Both the position numbers and the translations under genes were made by a program. Below, one piece after another: positions 6,217 to 15,976 of a DNA stretch of 64,000 nucleotides. Each line of letters begins with the position of its first letter. Within the stretch, counting starts at the first letter, position 1. Origin of the DNA: Bacteroidia bacterium. Lineage in GTDB: Bacteria; Bacteroidota; Bacteroidia; Cytophagales; Cyclobacteriaceae. The DNA is taken from assembly GCA_030432655.1 (NCBI GenBank), contig JAUILA010000011.1, forward strand, positions 62,001 to 126,000. Reading direction: 5' to 3'. The notes under the pieces were generated by a model. It saw only the letters and a list, made by a program, of their open reading frames with translations, had not been told where the DNA came from and made no database searches.

Positions 6217-7826
6217 AGGGAAACGCCCCGCTTCCAGGGAATGAAATCATTCTGATTCATGCGCATGGCGCAGGTTTTTTCCTCACCACTTGCCACCCGG
6301 ATAATATATTCCAGTAGCTCCTCTCCCATTTCCGGAATGGACTTTTCCCCGCTGATTACCGGTCCGGTATCAAAATCAATAATGTCAGGCATCTTTTCAG
6401 CCAGCGTTGTATTGCTGCTTACCTTGATAACCGGGGTAACAGGGTTTCCTGTGGGAGTTCCCAAACCGGTGGTAAACAAAATAATATTAGCTCCGGCACC
6501 GGCGAGTGCCGTAGTACTTTCTACATCGTTCCCCGGTGTACACAATAGGTTCAGTCCCGGTTTTCGCACGTAATCTCCGTAGTCAAGCACAGCGGTTACC
6601 GGTGACGTTCCTCCTTTTTTAGCCGCACCCGCTGATTTCATTGCATCCGTAATAAGGCCGTCACGAATATTCCCGGGAGAAGGGTTCATATCAAAACCAG
6701 ACCCCGACTCAACTGCCGCACCTTCATAGTCCTTCATCAGCTGCAGAAATCGTTCGGCATCCTTCTCCGATACACACCTGTCCACAAGTTCCTGTTCCAC
6801 GCCGCATAGCTCAGGAAATTCAGACAATACAGGACTTCCGCCCAGTTTTGTAAGCAGGTCAGACACATAACCGAGGGTCGGATTAGCAGATACACCACTA
6901 AACCCGTCGGAACCTCCGCATTCCAGTCCGATCGTGAGTTTGGACAGCGGTACCGCTTGTCGTGGTATCTCATTTATCTCTTTTAATTTCTCAAAGGTCT
7001 CCCGGATGATTGACTGCAGCATATTATCAATTGTCCCCATTTGTTGCTGCTCAGTCATGATCAGCGGCTTATTGAAATCCGGATTTATGCGATTCAGTGC
7101 CTCCCTGAATATTTCGATCTGCAGGTTCTGACAACCAAGGCTGAGCACCGTAGCTCCGGCCACATTCGGATTTGTCAGGTATCCGGCCAGCAGCCGGGCC
7201 AGGGCTTCTGCATCTTCACGAGTACCTCCGCATCCCGCCTGATGGGTAATAAAGCGTACATCAACATTCTCAAAGACCCGCTCCCGCTGAACGGTCAATT
7301 CACCATCATCTGCCGACTTGCTGGAAACAAGTTGCCTGAGGAACATGCGATGGTCATTGACCTGTTCCGGGTACAGCTCCTTTTCAAAAACTTCCTTAAG
7401 GATCTCAATATTGCGGTTTTCACAAAAGACCAGGGGAAAGAATAGCCAAATATTCGCCGTTCCGGCTTGTCCGTCCGGTCTCAGGTAGCCATTGAAAGTA
7501 CGGCCTTCAAAGCGGCTGATGTCCGGCCCTTCCCATGTAATCGTAGATTTTTTTGCTGTAACTTTTGCACTTTGATGTTTTACGTTTTCGGTAGTGAGCA
7601 CTTCACCCTTCCTGATGTTGGTGGTTGCTTTTCCTACCAAAATGCCATACATGATTATCCTGTCGCCGGCACTCAGATCTTCCAGTGCCACCTTGAACTT
7701 GGCCGGAACATCCGTAACCAGACGAACCTGAATATCTGCTTCATCCACGGTTTCTCCTGACTTCATTTGCTGAAGTGCCACAAGCACATTATCTTTTTCG
7801 TGTACCCTCAGTGATTTTCTAGACAT
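6213..7826 (-). CDS. uxaA: Altronate dehydratase
   Basis: The product dehydrates D-altronate to 2-keto-3-deoxygluconate, the last step of the galacturonate branch. At 537 residues it contains both the N-terminal SAF-like domain (about 1-90, LRVHEKDNVLVAL) and the long UxaA/GarD-type catalytic domain with metal-site motifs (HQAGCGGTREDAEAL, GLECGGSDGFSG). It is slightly longer than the enterobacterial enzyme. A galactarate or other sugar-acid dehydratase of the same family is the main alternative, but the uxaB neighbour supports altronate. It overlaps the end of uxaB by eight bases and is the last gene of the minus-strand uronate operon. Confidence 0.88.
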   Translation of the reverse strand: MSRKSLRVHEKDNVLVALQQMKSGETVDEADIQVRLVTDVPAKFKVALEDLSAGDRIIMYGILVGKATTNIRKGEVLTTENVKHQSAKVTAKKSTITWEGPDISRFEGRTFNGYLRPDGQAGTANIWLFFPLVFCENRNIEILKEVFEKELYPEQVNDHRMFLRQLVSSKSADDGELTVQRERVFENVDVRFITHQAGCGGTREDAEALARLLAGYLTNPNVAGATVLSLGCQNLQIEIFREALNRINPDFNKPLIMTEQQQMGTIDNMLQSIIRETFEKLKEINEIPRQAVPLSKLTIGLECGGSDGFSGVSANPTLGYVSDLLTKLGGSPVLSEFPELCGVEQELVDRCVSEKDAERFLQLMKDYEGAAVESGSGFDMNPSPGNIRDGLITDAMKSAGAAKKGGTSPVTAVLDYGDYVRKPGLNLLCTPGNDVESTTALAGAGANIILFTTGLGTPTGNPVTPVIKVSSNTTLAEKMPDIIDFDTGPVISGEKSIPEMGEELLEYIIRVASGEEKTCAMRMNQNDFIPWKRGVSL

Positions 7827-9306
7827 GGTCAGTCAGCTTTTTATTCTCCTCTTTCATGAATTTCTTAAATTCCGCAAATCCTTTTTCCACTCCCTGTCCG
7901 ATAATCAGTTCAGTAGCGCGGGTCAATGATTCCGCCAGCAGGGATATACGGGTCAGGTCCTGATCCCATAGCCTTGTATTGCGCAAAAGCCTGTTAACAA
8001 CGGTGGCTGTATCAGAGGATTCCCACGCTTCTGACATGATCTTTTTAATTTCCTCTTCATCCGATACAGGCAGGCTTCTCCCGTTCCATTCTCCCCGGTA
8101 AAAAAGGAAAAGACATGCCATTGCATAGACCAGCCTTACCGGCATCTCATTCCTCTGGCTGACATAATCCAGCAGGCTGGGCAATACGCGTACTTTGAAT
8201 TTGGAAATGGAATTCAACGCAATCGACGACAGTCTGTGTTCAATGTAGGGATTGCGGAAACGGTCAAATACATCCCCGGCAAATCCGGTCAGCTCTTCAT
8301 GATCAAGTTCAAGTTCCGGCACGATTTCGTTAAAAACGAGTTTGCGGATAAAGTCTCCGGTAAATTCATTATCTACGGTTTCTTTGACCGTCGAATTACC
8401 ATACAGGAGTGAAAATGGCACCATGGCAGTGTGGGATCCGTTCAGTATCCTGACTTTCCGGGTCCGGTAGGGCTGCATATCATTTACGATCCTGACATTC
8501 AGCTCCGTCTGATCAAAAGGGAGTTTCTTTTTGAGCTCCTCCTCCCCTTCAATGACCCATAGAAAATAAGTTTCCGCACTTACGATCAGTTTATCCTCGT
8601 AGTTAAGTTCTTCTTCATATTCATGAATCCGGTCGGCGGGATACCCCGGAACGATCCGGTCAACAAGTGTATTATGAAAATCGCAATATTCATTCACCCA
8701 GTCGCGGAAACCATCTTCAAGGTTCCATTGGTCAATGTAGCGGAGAATGATTTTCAGGAGGGTATCCGAATTATAATTGATCAGTTCACATGGTATAATG
8801 GTCAGTCCCGCCCCGGGAACCCCGTTAAAATGGGTGAACCGTTCGTAAAGAAACCGTGTAAGTTTAGCCGGGAAAGACGAAGGGGGCTGCATTTCAGGAT
8901 GGTCTTCCTCGTTGTAAGCTATTCCAGCCTCTGTCGTATTTGATATGACGAATTCAAGGCTTTCCAGATGTGCCAGGGAAAGGTAGCTGTCAAACTCTTT
9001 GTAAGGGTCACAGACCTGAACGATATTGTTAATGAGTTCCTTTTTCCGCACGGCAATTCCTTTTTCAATGCCCTGCAGGAACAGCGTATAGAGCCCGTCC
9101 TGTTCCCTGAGCACTTCTGCCATTCCATGTTCAATTGGCTGGACAACCGCCACACCCGCCTGATATCCGGCTGTCCGGTTCAGGACCTGGAAAGCGTAGT
9201 CTACAAATGCACGCAGGAAATTTCCCTCGCCGAACTGAATCACCTTAACCGGTAATTGATCGGTCAAATTCACGGATTCTCTTGTCAGTCTCTTTTTCTC
9301 ACTCAT
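7819..9306 (-). CDS. uxaB: Tagaturonate reductase
   Basis: The 495-residue protein belongs to the mannitol dehydrogenase/UxaB-UxuB superfamily: PVKVIQFGEGNFLRAFVDYAF is the N-terminal NAD-binding segment, and KVRILNGSHTAMVPFSLLYG is the catalytic region with the conserved Asn-Gly-x-His. It reduces D-tagaturonate to D-altronate with NADH. UxuB (fructuronate reductase) is the close alternative. The UxaB length, the FGEGNFLRAFVD signature and the adjacent uxaA favour UxaB. The gene lies three bases after the TRAP large permease gene and overlaps uxaA. Confidence 0.9.
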   Translation of the reverse strand: MSEKKRLTRESVNLTDQLPVKVIQFGEGNFLRAFVDYAFQVLNRTAGYQAGVAVVQPIEHGMAEVLREQDGLYTLFLQGIEKGIAVRKKELINNIVQVCDPYKEFDSYLSLAHLESLEFVISNTTEAGIAYNEEDHPEMQPPSSFPAKLTRFLYERFTHFNGVPGAGLTIIPCELINYNSDTLLKIILRYIDQWNLEDGFRDWVNEYCDFHNTLVDRIVPGYPADRIHEYEEELNYEDKLIVSAETYFLWVIEGEEELKKKLPFDQTELNVRIVNDMQPYRTRKVRILNGSHTAMVPFSLLYGNSTVKETVDNEFTGDFIRKLVFNEIVPELELDHEELTGFAGDVFDRFRNPYIEHRLSSIALNSISKFKVRVLPSLLDYVSQRNEMPVRLVYAMACLFLFYRGEWNGRSLPVSDEEEIKKIMSEAWESSDTATVVNRLLRNTRLWDQDLTRISLLAESLTRATELIIGQGVEKGFAEFKKFMKEENKKLTDHV

Positions 9307-9309
9307 TAT

Positions 9310-10605
9310 TTACAAATTAAAGAGGCCCGGCAGCCACATACTAAGTGCCGGAATATATGCTACCAGCATCAGCGCAATAATCATTGCGATAAATAATGGC
9401 AGTAATGGTTTGACAACTTTTTGAATGGTCGTACCCGCTATACTGACCCCGACGAACAACACTGAGCCCACCGGAGGGGTACACAGGCCAATACATAAAT
9501 TCAGCACCATTATGATCCCGAAATGCACAGGATCGATCCCGAGGCCAGTTACCACCGGAAGAAATATGGGGGTAAAAATCAACACCGCGGGTGTCATATC
9601 CATAAAGATGCCCACAAACAGGAGGATCAGATTGATAATGAGAAGGATTACAATTTTATTTTCACTGATGCTTAGCAGTGTATTACTGATTTCCTGCGGT
9701 ATATTCTCAAAGGACATGACCCATGACATACTCATACTGGCACCGATCAGCAGCATAACCACTGCCGTTGTAGCACTTGACTCGGTCAGAATGCCGGGCA
9801 GATCCTTCCAACGGATCTCTTTATAATAAAATCCCAGTAACAAGGTATAAAGAACCGCGACGGCAGATGCTTCAGTGGCCGTAAAAATGCCGGCGACGAT
9901 ACCTCCCATGACGATTACCAGGAGAAGCAAACTGGGAAAAGCAGCCACAAAACTGCTGAATACTTCACGCAGGGTGCTTCTTCTGCCCGTTTTATACTTT
10001 TTCATTCTGGCCCAGAAATAACACACAAGCATCAGCAATGCCCCGGTGATTATGCCGGGGATATAACCCGCCATAAACAGGGCGGCAATGGAAACACCCC
10101 CGCTGGCCAGGGAGAATACAATCAGAATATTGCTCGGCGGGATCACCAGACCCGTGGTGGCGGAGGTAATATTTACCGCAGCCCCGAATTCTTTAGAGTA
10201 ACCTTCCTTTTCCATCTCAGGTCCCAGGATACTGCCCATAGCAGAAGCCGAGGCCATGGCAGATCCTGCAATAGCACCCATCATCATGGCTGAAATAACA
10301 TTGATCATGGCAAGTCCTCCCGGTAACGCCCCGACGATGGTCTTGGCGAAGGCAATCAGCCGATGGGCAATTCCCCCCTTGTTCATCAGCTGACCTGAAA
10401 GTATAAAGAAAGGGATTGCAAGCAAGGCAAAACTATCCAGTCCGGTCCCGATCCGTTGTGAAACCGTCGTTAATGCCGGCATCATAGGAATACTGACAAG
10501 CATGGTAAGCAGGGAGGAAACGGCAATACTCCAGGCTACAGGTGTGCCCATGGCGAGCATGACCAGAAAACTTAGTACCAGAACGATGACCGGAAGGTAG
10601 TCCAT
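9310..10605 (-). CDS. TRAP transporter large permease, DctM type
   Basis: The 431-residue, strongly hydrophobic protein (about 12 membrane segments) has the DctM pattern: FFILSGQLMNKGGIAHRLI, PPSNILIVFSL, and GLCTPPVGSVLFVG near the end. It forms the ion-coupled channel of a tripartite ATP-independent periplasmic transporter in the inner membrane. With the adjacent dctQ and dctP genes it makes a complete TRAP system. Its position inside the uronate operon points to galacturonate, glucuronate or unsaturated uronates as substrate. Confidence 0.93.
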   Translation of the reverse strand: MDYLPVIVLVLSFLVMLAMGTPVAWSIAVSSLLTMLVSIPMMPALTTVSQRIGTGLDSFALLAIPFFILSGQLMNKGGIAHRLIAFAKTIVGALPGGLAMINVISAMMMGAIAGSAMASASAMGSILGPEMEKEGYSKEFGAAVNITSATTGLVIPPSNILIVFSLASGGVSIAALFMAGYIPGIITGALLMLVCYFWARMKKYKTGRRSTLREVFSSFVAAFPSLLLLVIVMGGIVAGIFTATEASAVAVLYTLLLGFYYKEIRWKDLPGILTESSATTAVVMLLIGASMSMSWVMSFENIPQEISNTLLSISENKIVILLIINLILLFVGIFMDMTPAVLIFTPIFLPVVTGLGIDPVHFGIIMVLNLCIGLCTPPVGSVLFVGVSIAGTTIQKVVKPLLPLFIAMIIALMLVAYIPALSMWLPGLFNL

Positions 10606-11094
10606 TTATTCAGATTCAGATTCAGATTCAGGTTCAGATTTAAATATATCGGCAGTTTTGTAGTAAACTATGAGCATTCCGCTGACCGGGATTATTAAGT
10701 AAACAACCGAAAGCGGTATCTGCAGTGCGGGAGAATGCTGATCGAGCACATAGGTAATATAAACCAGTCGTATGCCTCCTGCCACCAGGGCCATTAAGGC
10801 GAATAGAATAATGATCAGGTTAATGGTGACGGCCAGTTTACGCTTTGTGGCGTCACTCGAGTTGGTGGAGAATACATCGATGGCAACATGCATATTGCGT
10901 CCGGAAACATAAGCCGCCCCGAGCAGTCCCAGCCAGATTAAAAGATAACGGGCAAGCTCGTCCGTGAAATAGCTGGGGTCCCCCAGGATATACCTGGAAA
11001 ACACCTGCCACAGGACATTGATCACCATGACCCCCATGATAATTGCCAGCAGCTTTTCCAGGACAATATCTATTTTAGCGCGCAGCTCCATCAT
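10606..11094 (-). CDS. TRAP transporter small permease, DctQ type
   Basis: The 162-residue protein has four membrane segments and the DctQ family features (QVFSRYILGDPSYFTDELARYLLIWLG). It is the small membrane subunit that pairs with DctM. Its stop codon abuts the dctM start without spacing, and its start overlaps the end of dctP by 20 bases. The C-terminus is an odd tail of alternating Ser and Glu encoded by a hexanucleotide repeat (10611-10640). Confidence 0.9.
   Translation of the reverse strand: MMELRAKIDIVLEKLLAIIMGVMVINVLWQVFSRYILGDPSYFTDELARYLLIWLGLLGAAYVSGRNMHVAIDVFSTNSSDATKRKLAVTINLIIILFALMALVAGGIRLVYITYVLDQHSPALQIPLSVVYLIIPVSGMLIVYYKTADIFKSEPESESESE
10611..10640. repeat. Hexanucleotide tandem repeat in the dctQ 3' end
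   Basis: Five head-to-tail copies of CAGATT (one with CAGGTT) encode the final SEPESESESE of DctQ. Copy-number change by slippage would keep the reading frame and alter only the length of the acidic tail. Confidence 0.85.
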
Positions 11095-12058
11095 CCAGTT
11101 TTTTGATTTGTTGTATCAGGTTGTATAGAGTGGTGTCACTTCGGTAACTTTCAATAATACTTTCTGTCTTTTCCACAAACTCCGATTTGTCCGGACGAAG
11201 GATCGTGACCCCGGCCTTCTCTACTTCCCGGAGTGCCTCTGCTTCTGATTCTGCCCATAATTCCCGCTGATAGACCACTGACCGGTCTACTGCTTCCTGT
11301 AACCATTCCTTTTCCTGTTCATTCAGGCTGTTATAGAAGTGGGTTCCGGCAATTAGTACATCAGGCAGGGCAGTATGCTCGTCCAGGGAATAATACTTGC
11401 ACACTTCATAGTGCTTGGACAGGTAGAAGGACGGTGGATTATTCTCCGCCCCGTCAACAACACCCTGCTGTAATGATGTATAAAGTTCGCCCCAAGAGAT
11501 GGGAGTAGGTGATCCCCCCATGGCCCGGACCATATCCATGGCGGTGGCGCTTTCCATGACCCGTATCTTAAGCCCCGAAATATCTTCCGGCTCCTCCACA
11601 GGTGTTTCCTTGGTGTAAAAGCTCCTGCTTCCGGCGTCGTAATACCCAAGGCCTTTCAGCCAGTACTTCTCTCCATCATTAAGGATACTCTTACCTACCT
11701 GACCGTCCAGCACCTGGAAAAGATGTTCCTTATCCGAAAACAGAAACGGGATCCCGAATACACTCATTTTGGGTGCAAAATTCTCCATTACCCCAGACGA
11801 TACCTTAGTCATGTCCAGGCTTCCGATTTGGAGCAGCTCAAGGCACTGTCTCTCTGTGCCCAGCTGCTGACTTGGATAAATTTCCACTTCCATTTGGCCA
11901 TCTGAAAGAACTGCCAGCTCTTCCCCCATCCGTACCATGGCCTTGTGGACCGAGTGATTCACACTCAGTCCGTGGGCAAGCTTAATGGTCTTTTTGCTTC
12001 CGGAACCGCTACAGCCGGCAAACATCAGGAGAATAAGAAGTGATGAGATTATCCGCAT
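11075..12058 (-). CDS. TRAP transporter substrate-binding lipoprotein, DctP type
   Basis: The chosen start at 12058 gives a lipoprotein signal (MRIISSLLILLMFAGC) and a 327-residue product; the frame is open further upstream but would place 29 polar residues before the signal. The mature part is a DctP-type binding protein: KLAHGLSVNHSVHKAM, SDGQMEVEIYPSQQLG, and the family region GLKIRVMESATAMDMVRAMGG with the substrate-carboxylate arginine. It captures the sugar acid outside the inner membrane and passes it to DctQM. It begins one base after the kdgA stop and belongs to the uronate operon. Confidence 0.92.
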   Translation of the reverse strand: MRIISSLLILLMFAGCSGSGSKKTIKLAHGLSVNHSVHKAMVRMGEELAVLSDGQMEVEIYPSQQLGTERQCLELLQIGSLDMTKVSSGVMENFAPKMSVFGIPFLFSDKEHLFQVLDGQVGKSILNDGEKYWLKGLGYYDAGSRSFYTKETPVEEPEDISGLKIRVMESATAMDMVRAMGGSPTPISWGELYTSLQQGVVDGAENNPPSFYLSKHYEVCKYYSLDEHTALPDVLIAGTHFYNSLNEQEKEWLQEAVDRSVVYQRELWAESEAEALREVEKAGVTILRPDKSEFVEKTESIIESYRSDTTLYNLIQQIKKLDDGAAR

Positions 12059-12059
12059 A

Positions 12060-12731
12060 TTACCGGTTTCTGACCTGTTTGATGATATCCATGGCTTCCC
12101 GGACCTGCTCTTCAATTTTTGAATAATTCTTTTCTGCAAGCACATCCTTTGTAATCAGTTTGGAACCCATTCCGACACAAGTTGCTCCGGCGTCAAACCA
12201 TCCTTTCAGATTGGATTCCTCAGGGGAAACACCTCCGGTGATCATGATGCTTGTCCACGGACAAGGACCTTTGATCGCTTTTACAAATCCCGGCCCCAGG
12301 GTACCTCCGGGAAATACTTTTACAATCTCACAGCCAAGCTCTTCCGCACGGGCAATTTCCGATAGTGTGGCACACCCGGGTGACCAGAGTACTTTTCTCC
12401 GGTTGCAAATGAGGGCAATGTCTTCCCGGAGCACCGGGGTTACGACAAAATTTGCTCCGTATTGCATATACATACCGGCAGTAGCGGCATCTGTCACTGA
12501 GCCAACTCCAAGGATCATCTCCGGAAGTTCTTTGCGCGCATAAGCATTCAGCTCCCTGAATACCTCAATAGCGAAATCGCCCCGGCTGGTAAACTCCAGT
12601 AAACGGGCACCTCCGTTGTAACAGGCCTTCAGCACCTCCCTGGAAACCTCCAGGTCAGAATGAAAAAACAGGGGAACCAACCCGGTTGATTCCATAACCT
12701 CTGCCACTTGTAAACGTGTAAATGTTGCCAT
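12060..12731 (-). CDS. kdgA: 2-keto-3-deoxy-6-phosphogluconate aldolase
   Basis: The 223-residue protein is a class I KDPG/KHG aldolase. GARLLEFTSRG carries the catalytic Glu, and IVKVFPGG carries the Schiff-base Lys followed by the phosphate-binding region (MITGGVSPE). It splits KDPG to pyruvate and glyceraldehyde 3-phosphate, the end of the pathway encoded here. It sits between kdgK and dctP with short spacings. The symbol eda is used for the same function elsewhere. Confidence 0.93.
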   Translation of the reverse strand: MATFTRLQVAEVMESTGLVPLFFHSDLEVSREVLKACYNGGARLLEFTSRGDFAIEVFRELNAYARKELPEMILGVGSVTDAATAGMYMQYGANFVVTPVLREDIALICNRRKVLWSPGCATLSEIARAEELGCEIVKVFPGGTLGPGFVKAIKGPCPWTSIMITGGVSPEESNLKGWFDAGATCVGMGSKLITKDVLAEKNYSKIEEQVREAMDIIKQVRNR

Positions 12732-12742
12732 ATTGTTCGAAT

Positions 12743-13783
12743 TTACCGGCTCACCCGACCGCTCGCGTCGCCGCTTAATAATTTTTCCACTTCATCCACT
12801 GTGACCATATTGCTGTCTCCGAAGATAGTATGTTTCAGGCCGGATGCTGCCACAGCAAAATCCAGTGCCCGCTGGTCATCATCCGGATAGGTTTTCAGTC
12901 CATAGATAAGGCCACCCATAAACGAGTCTCCACCCCCTACCCGGTCGACGATATGGGTAATCTGGTAAACAGGTGACTTGTACATGGTTTCTCCATCATA
13001 CATGACCCCGGCCCAGGTATTATGAGATGCGCTGATTGACCCCCGCAGGGTAGTGATCACTTTATTCGCCCGGGGGAATTTCTTCATCATTTGCTGGCAT
13101 ACGGACAGGAAGGCATCCGCAGTAACATCATGCCCCTGCTTGGTGACATCCAACCCTTCCGGTTTGATACCAAAATGTTTTTCAGCATCTTCCTCATTGC
13201 CCAGGATCACATCGCAGTAGCTGGTCAGCTCTTCCATGATCGGACCGGGCTCCTTACCATATTTCCAGAGTTTCTTCCTGTAGTTCAGGTCGGTTGAGAT
13301 AGTCAGTCCGTTTCTATCGGCTGCCTTGATAGCTTCCAGGCAGGTATCCGCGGCACTTTGAGAAATAGCCGGCGTAATGCCCGTCCAGTGAAACCAGTCC
13401 GCCCCGTCAAACACCTCATCCCAGTCCACCATCCCCGGTTTGATCTCACTTACCGCACTATGAGCGCGGTCATATACTACTTTGCTGCCCCTGGCAACCG
13501 CACCGGTTTCCAGGAAATATATTCCAAGACGTTCACCACCGAAAACAATATTCGATGTGTTTACCCCTTTTTTTCGCAGTTCCATCAGAGCACACTGCCC
13601 GATATCATTTTCCGGAAGACGGGTAACAAAATCAACCGGCACACCATAGTTTGCGAGTGACACGGCTACGTTTGATTCACCTCCCCCGTAAATCACATCA
13701 AAGCTGTTGGTCTGACTAAACCGCAGGAATCCCGGGGGGGAAAGCCTGAGCATGATTTCTCCGAATGTAACTACCTTTTTCAT
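12743..13783 (-). CDS. kdgK: 2-keto-3-deoxygluconate kinase
   Basis: The 346-residue PfkB-family sugar kinase has MLRLSPPGFLRF near the start, GGGESNVAVSLA as the first PfkB signature region, and GGGDSFMGGLIYG as the second, with the catalytic Asp (GGGD rather than the more common GAGD). It phosphorylates KDG from both the UxaA and KduD branches to KDPG. The product feeds KdgA, encoded 12 bases downstream. Confidence 0.92.
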   Translation of the reverse strand: MKKVVTFGEIMLRLSPPGFLRFSQTNSFDVIYGGGESNVAVSLANYGVPVDFVTRLPENDIGQCALMELRKKGVNTSNIVFGGERLGIYFLETGAVARGSKVVYDRAHSAVSEIKPGMVDWDEVFDGADWFHWTGITPAISQSAADTCLEAIKAADRNGLTISTDLNYRKKLWKYGKEPGPIMEELTSYCDVILGNEEDAEKHFGIKPEGLDVTKQGHDVTADAFLSVCQQMMKKFPRANKVITTLRGSISASHNTWAGVMYDGETMYKSPVYQITHIVDRVGGGDSFMGGLIYGLKTYPDDDQRALDFAVAASGLKHTIFGDSNMVTVDEVEKLLSGDASGRVSR

Positions 13784-13789
13784 AATTGG

Positions 13790-15184
13790 TTAAAAATTAA
13801 AATATTCTTTAGCATTATAATAACTGATGTCTTTGAGAATTTTTCCGACCCACTCCGCATCAGCCGGTAATTCTCCGCTCTGCATTTCTGACCCAAACAG
13901 GTTGCACAGAACACGCCTGAAATATTCATGACGCGGATAGGACAGAAAGCTCCTCGAATCGGTAAGCATCCCGACGAATGTACTTACAAGTCCCATGTTG
14001 GACAAAGCATTCACTTGTTCGATGATCCCGTCTTTCTGATCAAGGAACCACCAGGCCGAACCAAACTGGACCTTGCCCCGGATGCTGCCGTCGTTAAAAT
14101 TACCGATCATGCTGGCCATCAGCGCATTATCAGCCGGGTTCAGATTGTAAATAATCGTCCTGGCCAGCTTGCCTTCTTTGTCCATGGAATTCAGGAATGA
14201 GGACAGTTTTTGTGCCTGAGGAAAATCACCTATTGAATCCCATCCGGTATCAGGCCCGAGCTCACGGTCCATCCGGCTGTTGTTATTCCTCAACGCGCCC
14301 AGATGAAACTGCTGGACCCAGTTGCGGTGATAATATTCTCCTGCAAGGAAGTGCAGTACTGCACACTTAAATTTTTCCGCTGCTTCGTCAGGTAAGGTTT
14401 TTCCTTTCAGCCGCTTATTCAGGGCTTCATCAACTTCCTGTTCTGTGTATTCACAATAATGGAGATATTCCAGTCCGTGATCAGCAAGCGAACAGCCGTT
14501 GTCCTGAAAGAAGTCAAGTCGTTTGCCGAGGGCTTCACACAGGTCACTAAATTTACTGATTTCAATATCAGTGACTTCACCCAGCTTTTCCAGGTAGCCG
14601 GTAAAACCATCCTGATCTATCAGAATCGCTTTGTCAGGCCGAAATGATGGATTGACAGTCACCCGGAAATCACTCTCCCTGAGTTTCCTGTGGTATTTGA
14701 GGTCACTCAGCGGATCATCCGTGGTGCAGATTACTTCCACATTCATAGAGGTGACCAGCGTCCGGCAGCTGGCAACTTTGAGTTGCTCACCTGCCTTTTC
14801 ATATACTGAATCTGCTGTTTCGGGGGTGAGTAAATCCCCAATTCCAAAGTAACGCGTCAGTTCCAGGTGGGTCCAGTGGTAAAGCGGGTTACGGAGGGTG
14901 TAGGGGACGGTAGCTGCCCACTGATCAAACTTCTCCTTATCTGTGGCATCGCCGGTAATATACTTTTCATTAATGCCCAGTGTACGCATCGCCCGCCATT
15001 TGTAGTGATCACCATAGATCCAGGGTTGCGTAATATTCTCAAAAACCACATCGTCTGCCATGTACTCAGGCAAAAGGTGGCAGTGATAATCAATAATGGG
15101 AAGGTCTTTCACATAATTATGATAGAGCTCCTTCGCGAAGTCATTATTGAGCAGAAAATCATCGTGTATGAACTGTTTCTTCAT
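13790..15184 (-). CDS. uxaC: Uronate isomerase
   Basis: At 464 residues it has the usual length of UxaC, a member of the amidohydrolase superfamily. IIDYHCHL supplies the first metal-binding histidines and YHWTHLELTRYFG the conserved mid-region. It converts D-galacturonate to D-tagaturonate and D-glucuronate to D-fructuronate. No uxuB or uxuA was seen in the window, so glucuronate use would need genes elsewhere. The gene starts three bases after the kduD stop. Confidence 0.94.
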   Translation of the reverse strand: MKKQFIHDDFLLNNDFAKELYHNYVKDLPIIDYHCHLLPEYMADDVVFENITQPWIYGDHYKWRAMRTLGINEKYITGDATDKEKFDQWAATVPYTLRNPLYHWTHLELTRYFGIGDLLTPETADSVYEKAGEQLKVASCRTLVTSMNVEVICTTDDPLSDLKYHRKLRESDFRVTVNPSFRPDKAILIDQDGFTGYLEKLGEVTDIEISKFSDLCEALGKRLDFFQDNGCSLADHGLEYLHYCEYTEQEVDEALNKRLKGKTLPDEAAEKFKCAVLHFLAGEYYHRNWVQQFHLGALRNNNSRMDRELGPDTGWDSIGDFPQAQKLSSFLNSMDKEGKLARTIIYNLNPADNALMASMIGNFNDGSIRGKVQFGSAWWFLDQKDGIIEQVNALSNMGLVSTFVGMLTDSRSFLSYPRHEYFRRVLCNLFGSEMQSGELPADAEWVGKILKDISYYNAKEYFNF

Positions 15185-15187
15185 GCG

Positions 15188-15976
15188 CTATTCTTCGTTT
15201 GAAGGTTTTCCAATGGTTGCGAGAATACCTCCGTCAACATAAACGATCTGTCCGTTTACAAAATCACTGGCAGCTGATGCGAGGAAAACTGCGGTCCCTG
15301 CCAGGTCTGACGGATCTCCCCATCGTCCGGCAGGAGTCCTGTTGATGATAAACTCATTGAACGGATTTCCATCCACCCGGATCGGATCGGTCTGGGAAGT
15401 GGCAAAGTACCCGGGGCCGATCCCGTTCACCTGGATATTATACTTCGCCCATTCTGTAGCGAGGTTGCGGGTCAGCATTTTCAGTCCGCCCTTGGCTGAG
15501 GCATAGGCAGAAACTGTATTCCGTCCAAGCTCACTCATCATCGAGCAGATATTAATGATCTTTCCCCCTCCTTTACGGGCCACCATGTGTTTGGCTACAT
15601 ATTTCGACATGACAAAGGCACCTACCAGGTCTACATCAACCACCTTTCGGAAATCGTTTACAGACATGTCCAGTGCAGGTTCGCGTTTTATGATGCCCGC
15701 ATTGTTGACCAGGATATGAATATCCCCTTCGTTGTTGACGATCTGTTGAATATTTTTTTCAGCTGCATGCTCATCAGTAATATCAAACAGATAACCGGAC
15801 GCTTTATATCCTTTATTATGGTAATGTATCAGTGCCTCCTGTAACCGCCCCTGGTGGGTCCCGTTAATAACCAGTTCAGCACCCGCCTCCGCCAGTCCTT
15901 CAGCCATGGCCATTCCGAGGCCGTGGGTGGCCCCTGTTACCAGTGCGCGTTTATCTTTAAGGTTGAATAATTGCAT
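15188..15976 (-). CDS. kduD: 2-keto-3-deoxygluconate 5-dehydrogenase
   Basis: This 262-residue short-chain dehydrogenase has the cofactor motif TGATHGLG, the NNAG motif and the active-site SAYASAKGG (Tyr and Lys). It reduces 2,5-diketo-3-deoxygluconate to KDG with NAD(P)H, following KduI. Gluconate 5-dehydrogenase enzymes look alike, but the adjacent kduI settles the role. Its start shares one base with the kduI stop, suggesting translational coupling. Confidence 0.92.
   Translation of the reverse strand: MQLFNLKDKRALVTGATHGLGMAMAEGLAEAGAELVINGTHQGRLQEALIHYHNKGYKASGYLFDITDEHAAEKNIQQIVNNEGDIHILVNNAGIIKREPALDMSVNDFRKVVDVDLVGAFVMSKYVAKHMVARKGGGKIINICSMMSELGRNTVSAYASAKGGLKMLTRNLATEWAKYNIQVNGIGPGYFATSQTDPIRVDGNPFNEFIINRTPAGRWGDPSDLAGTAVFLASAASDFVNGQIVYVDGGILATIGKPSNEE

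Noticed and set aside
10611-10640. CAGATT repeats considered as a replication iteron or binding-site array
   Set aside because: They lie inside the dctQ reading frame and encode a regular Ser-Glu tail; no replication gene is near.
11075-12145. The longer dctP frame starting at 12145
   Set aside because: The first 29 residues overlap kdgA and precede a clear lipoprotein signal that starts at 12058.
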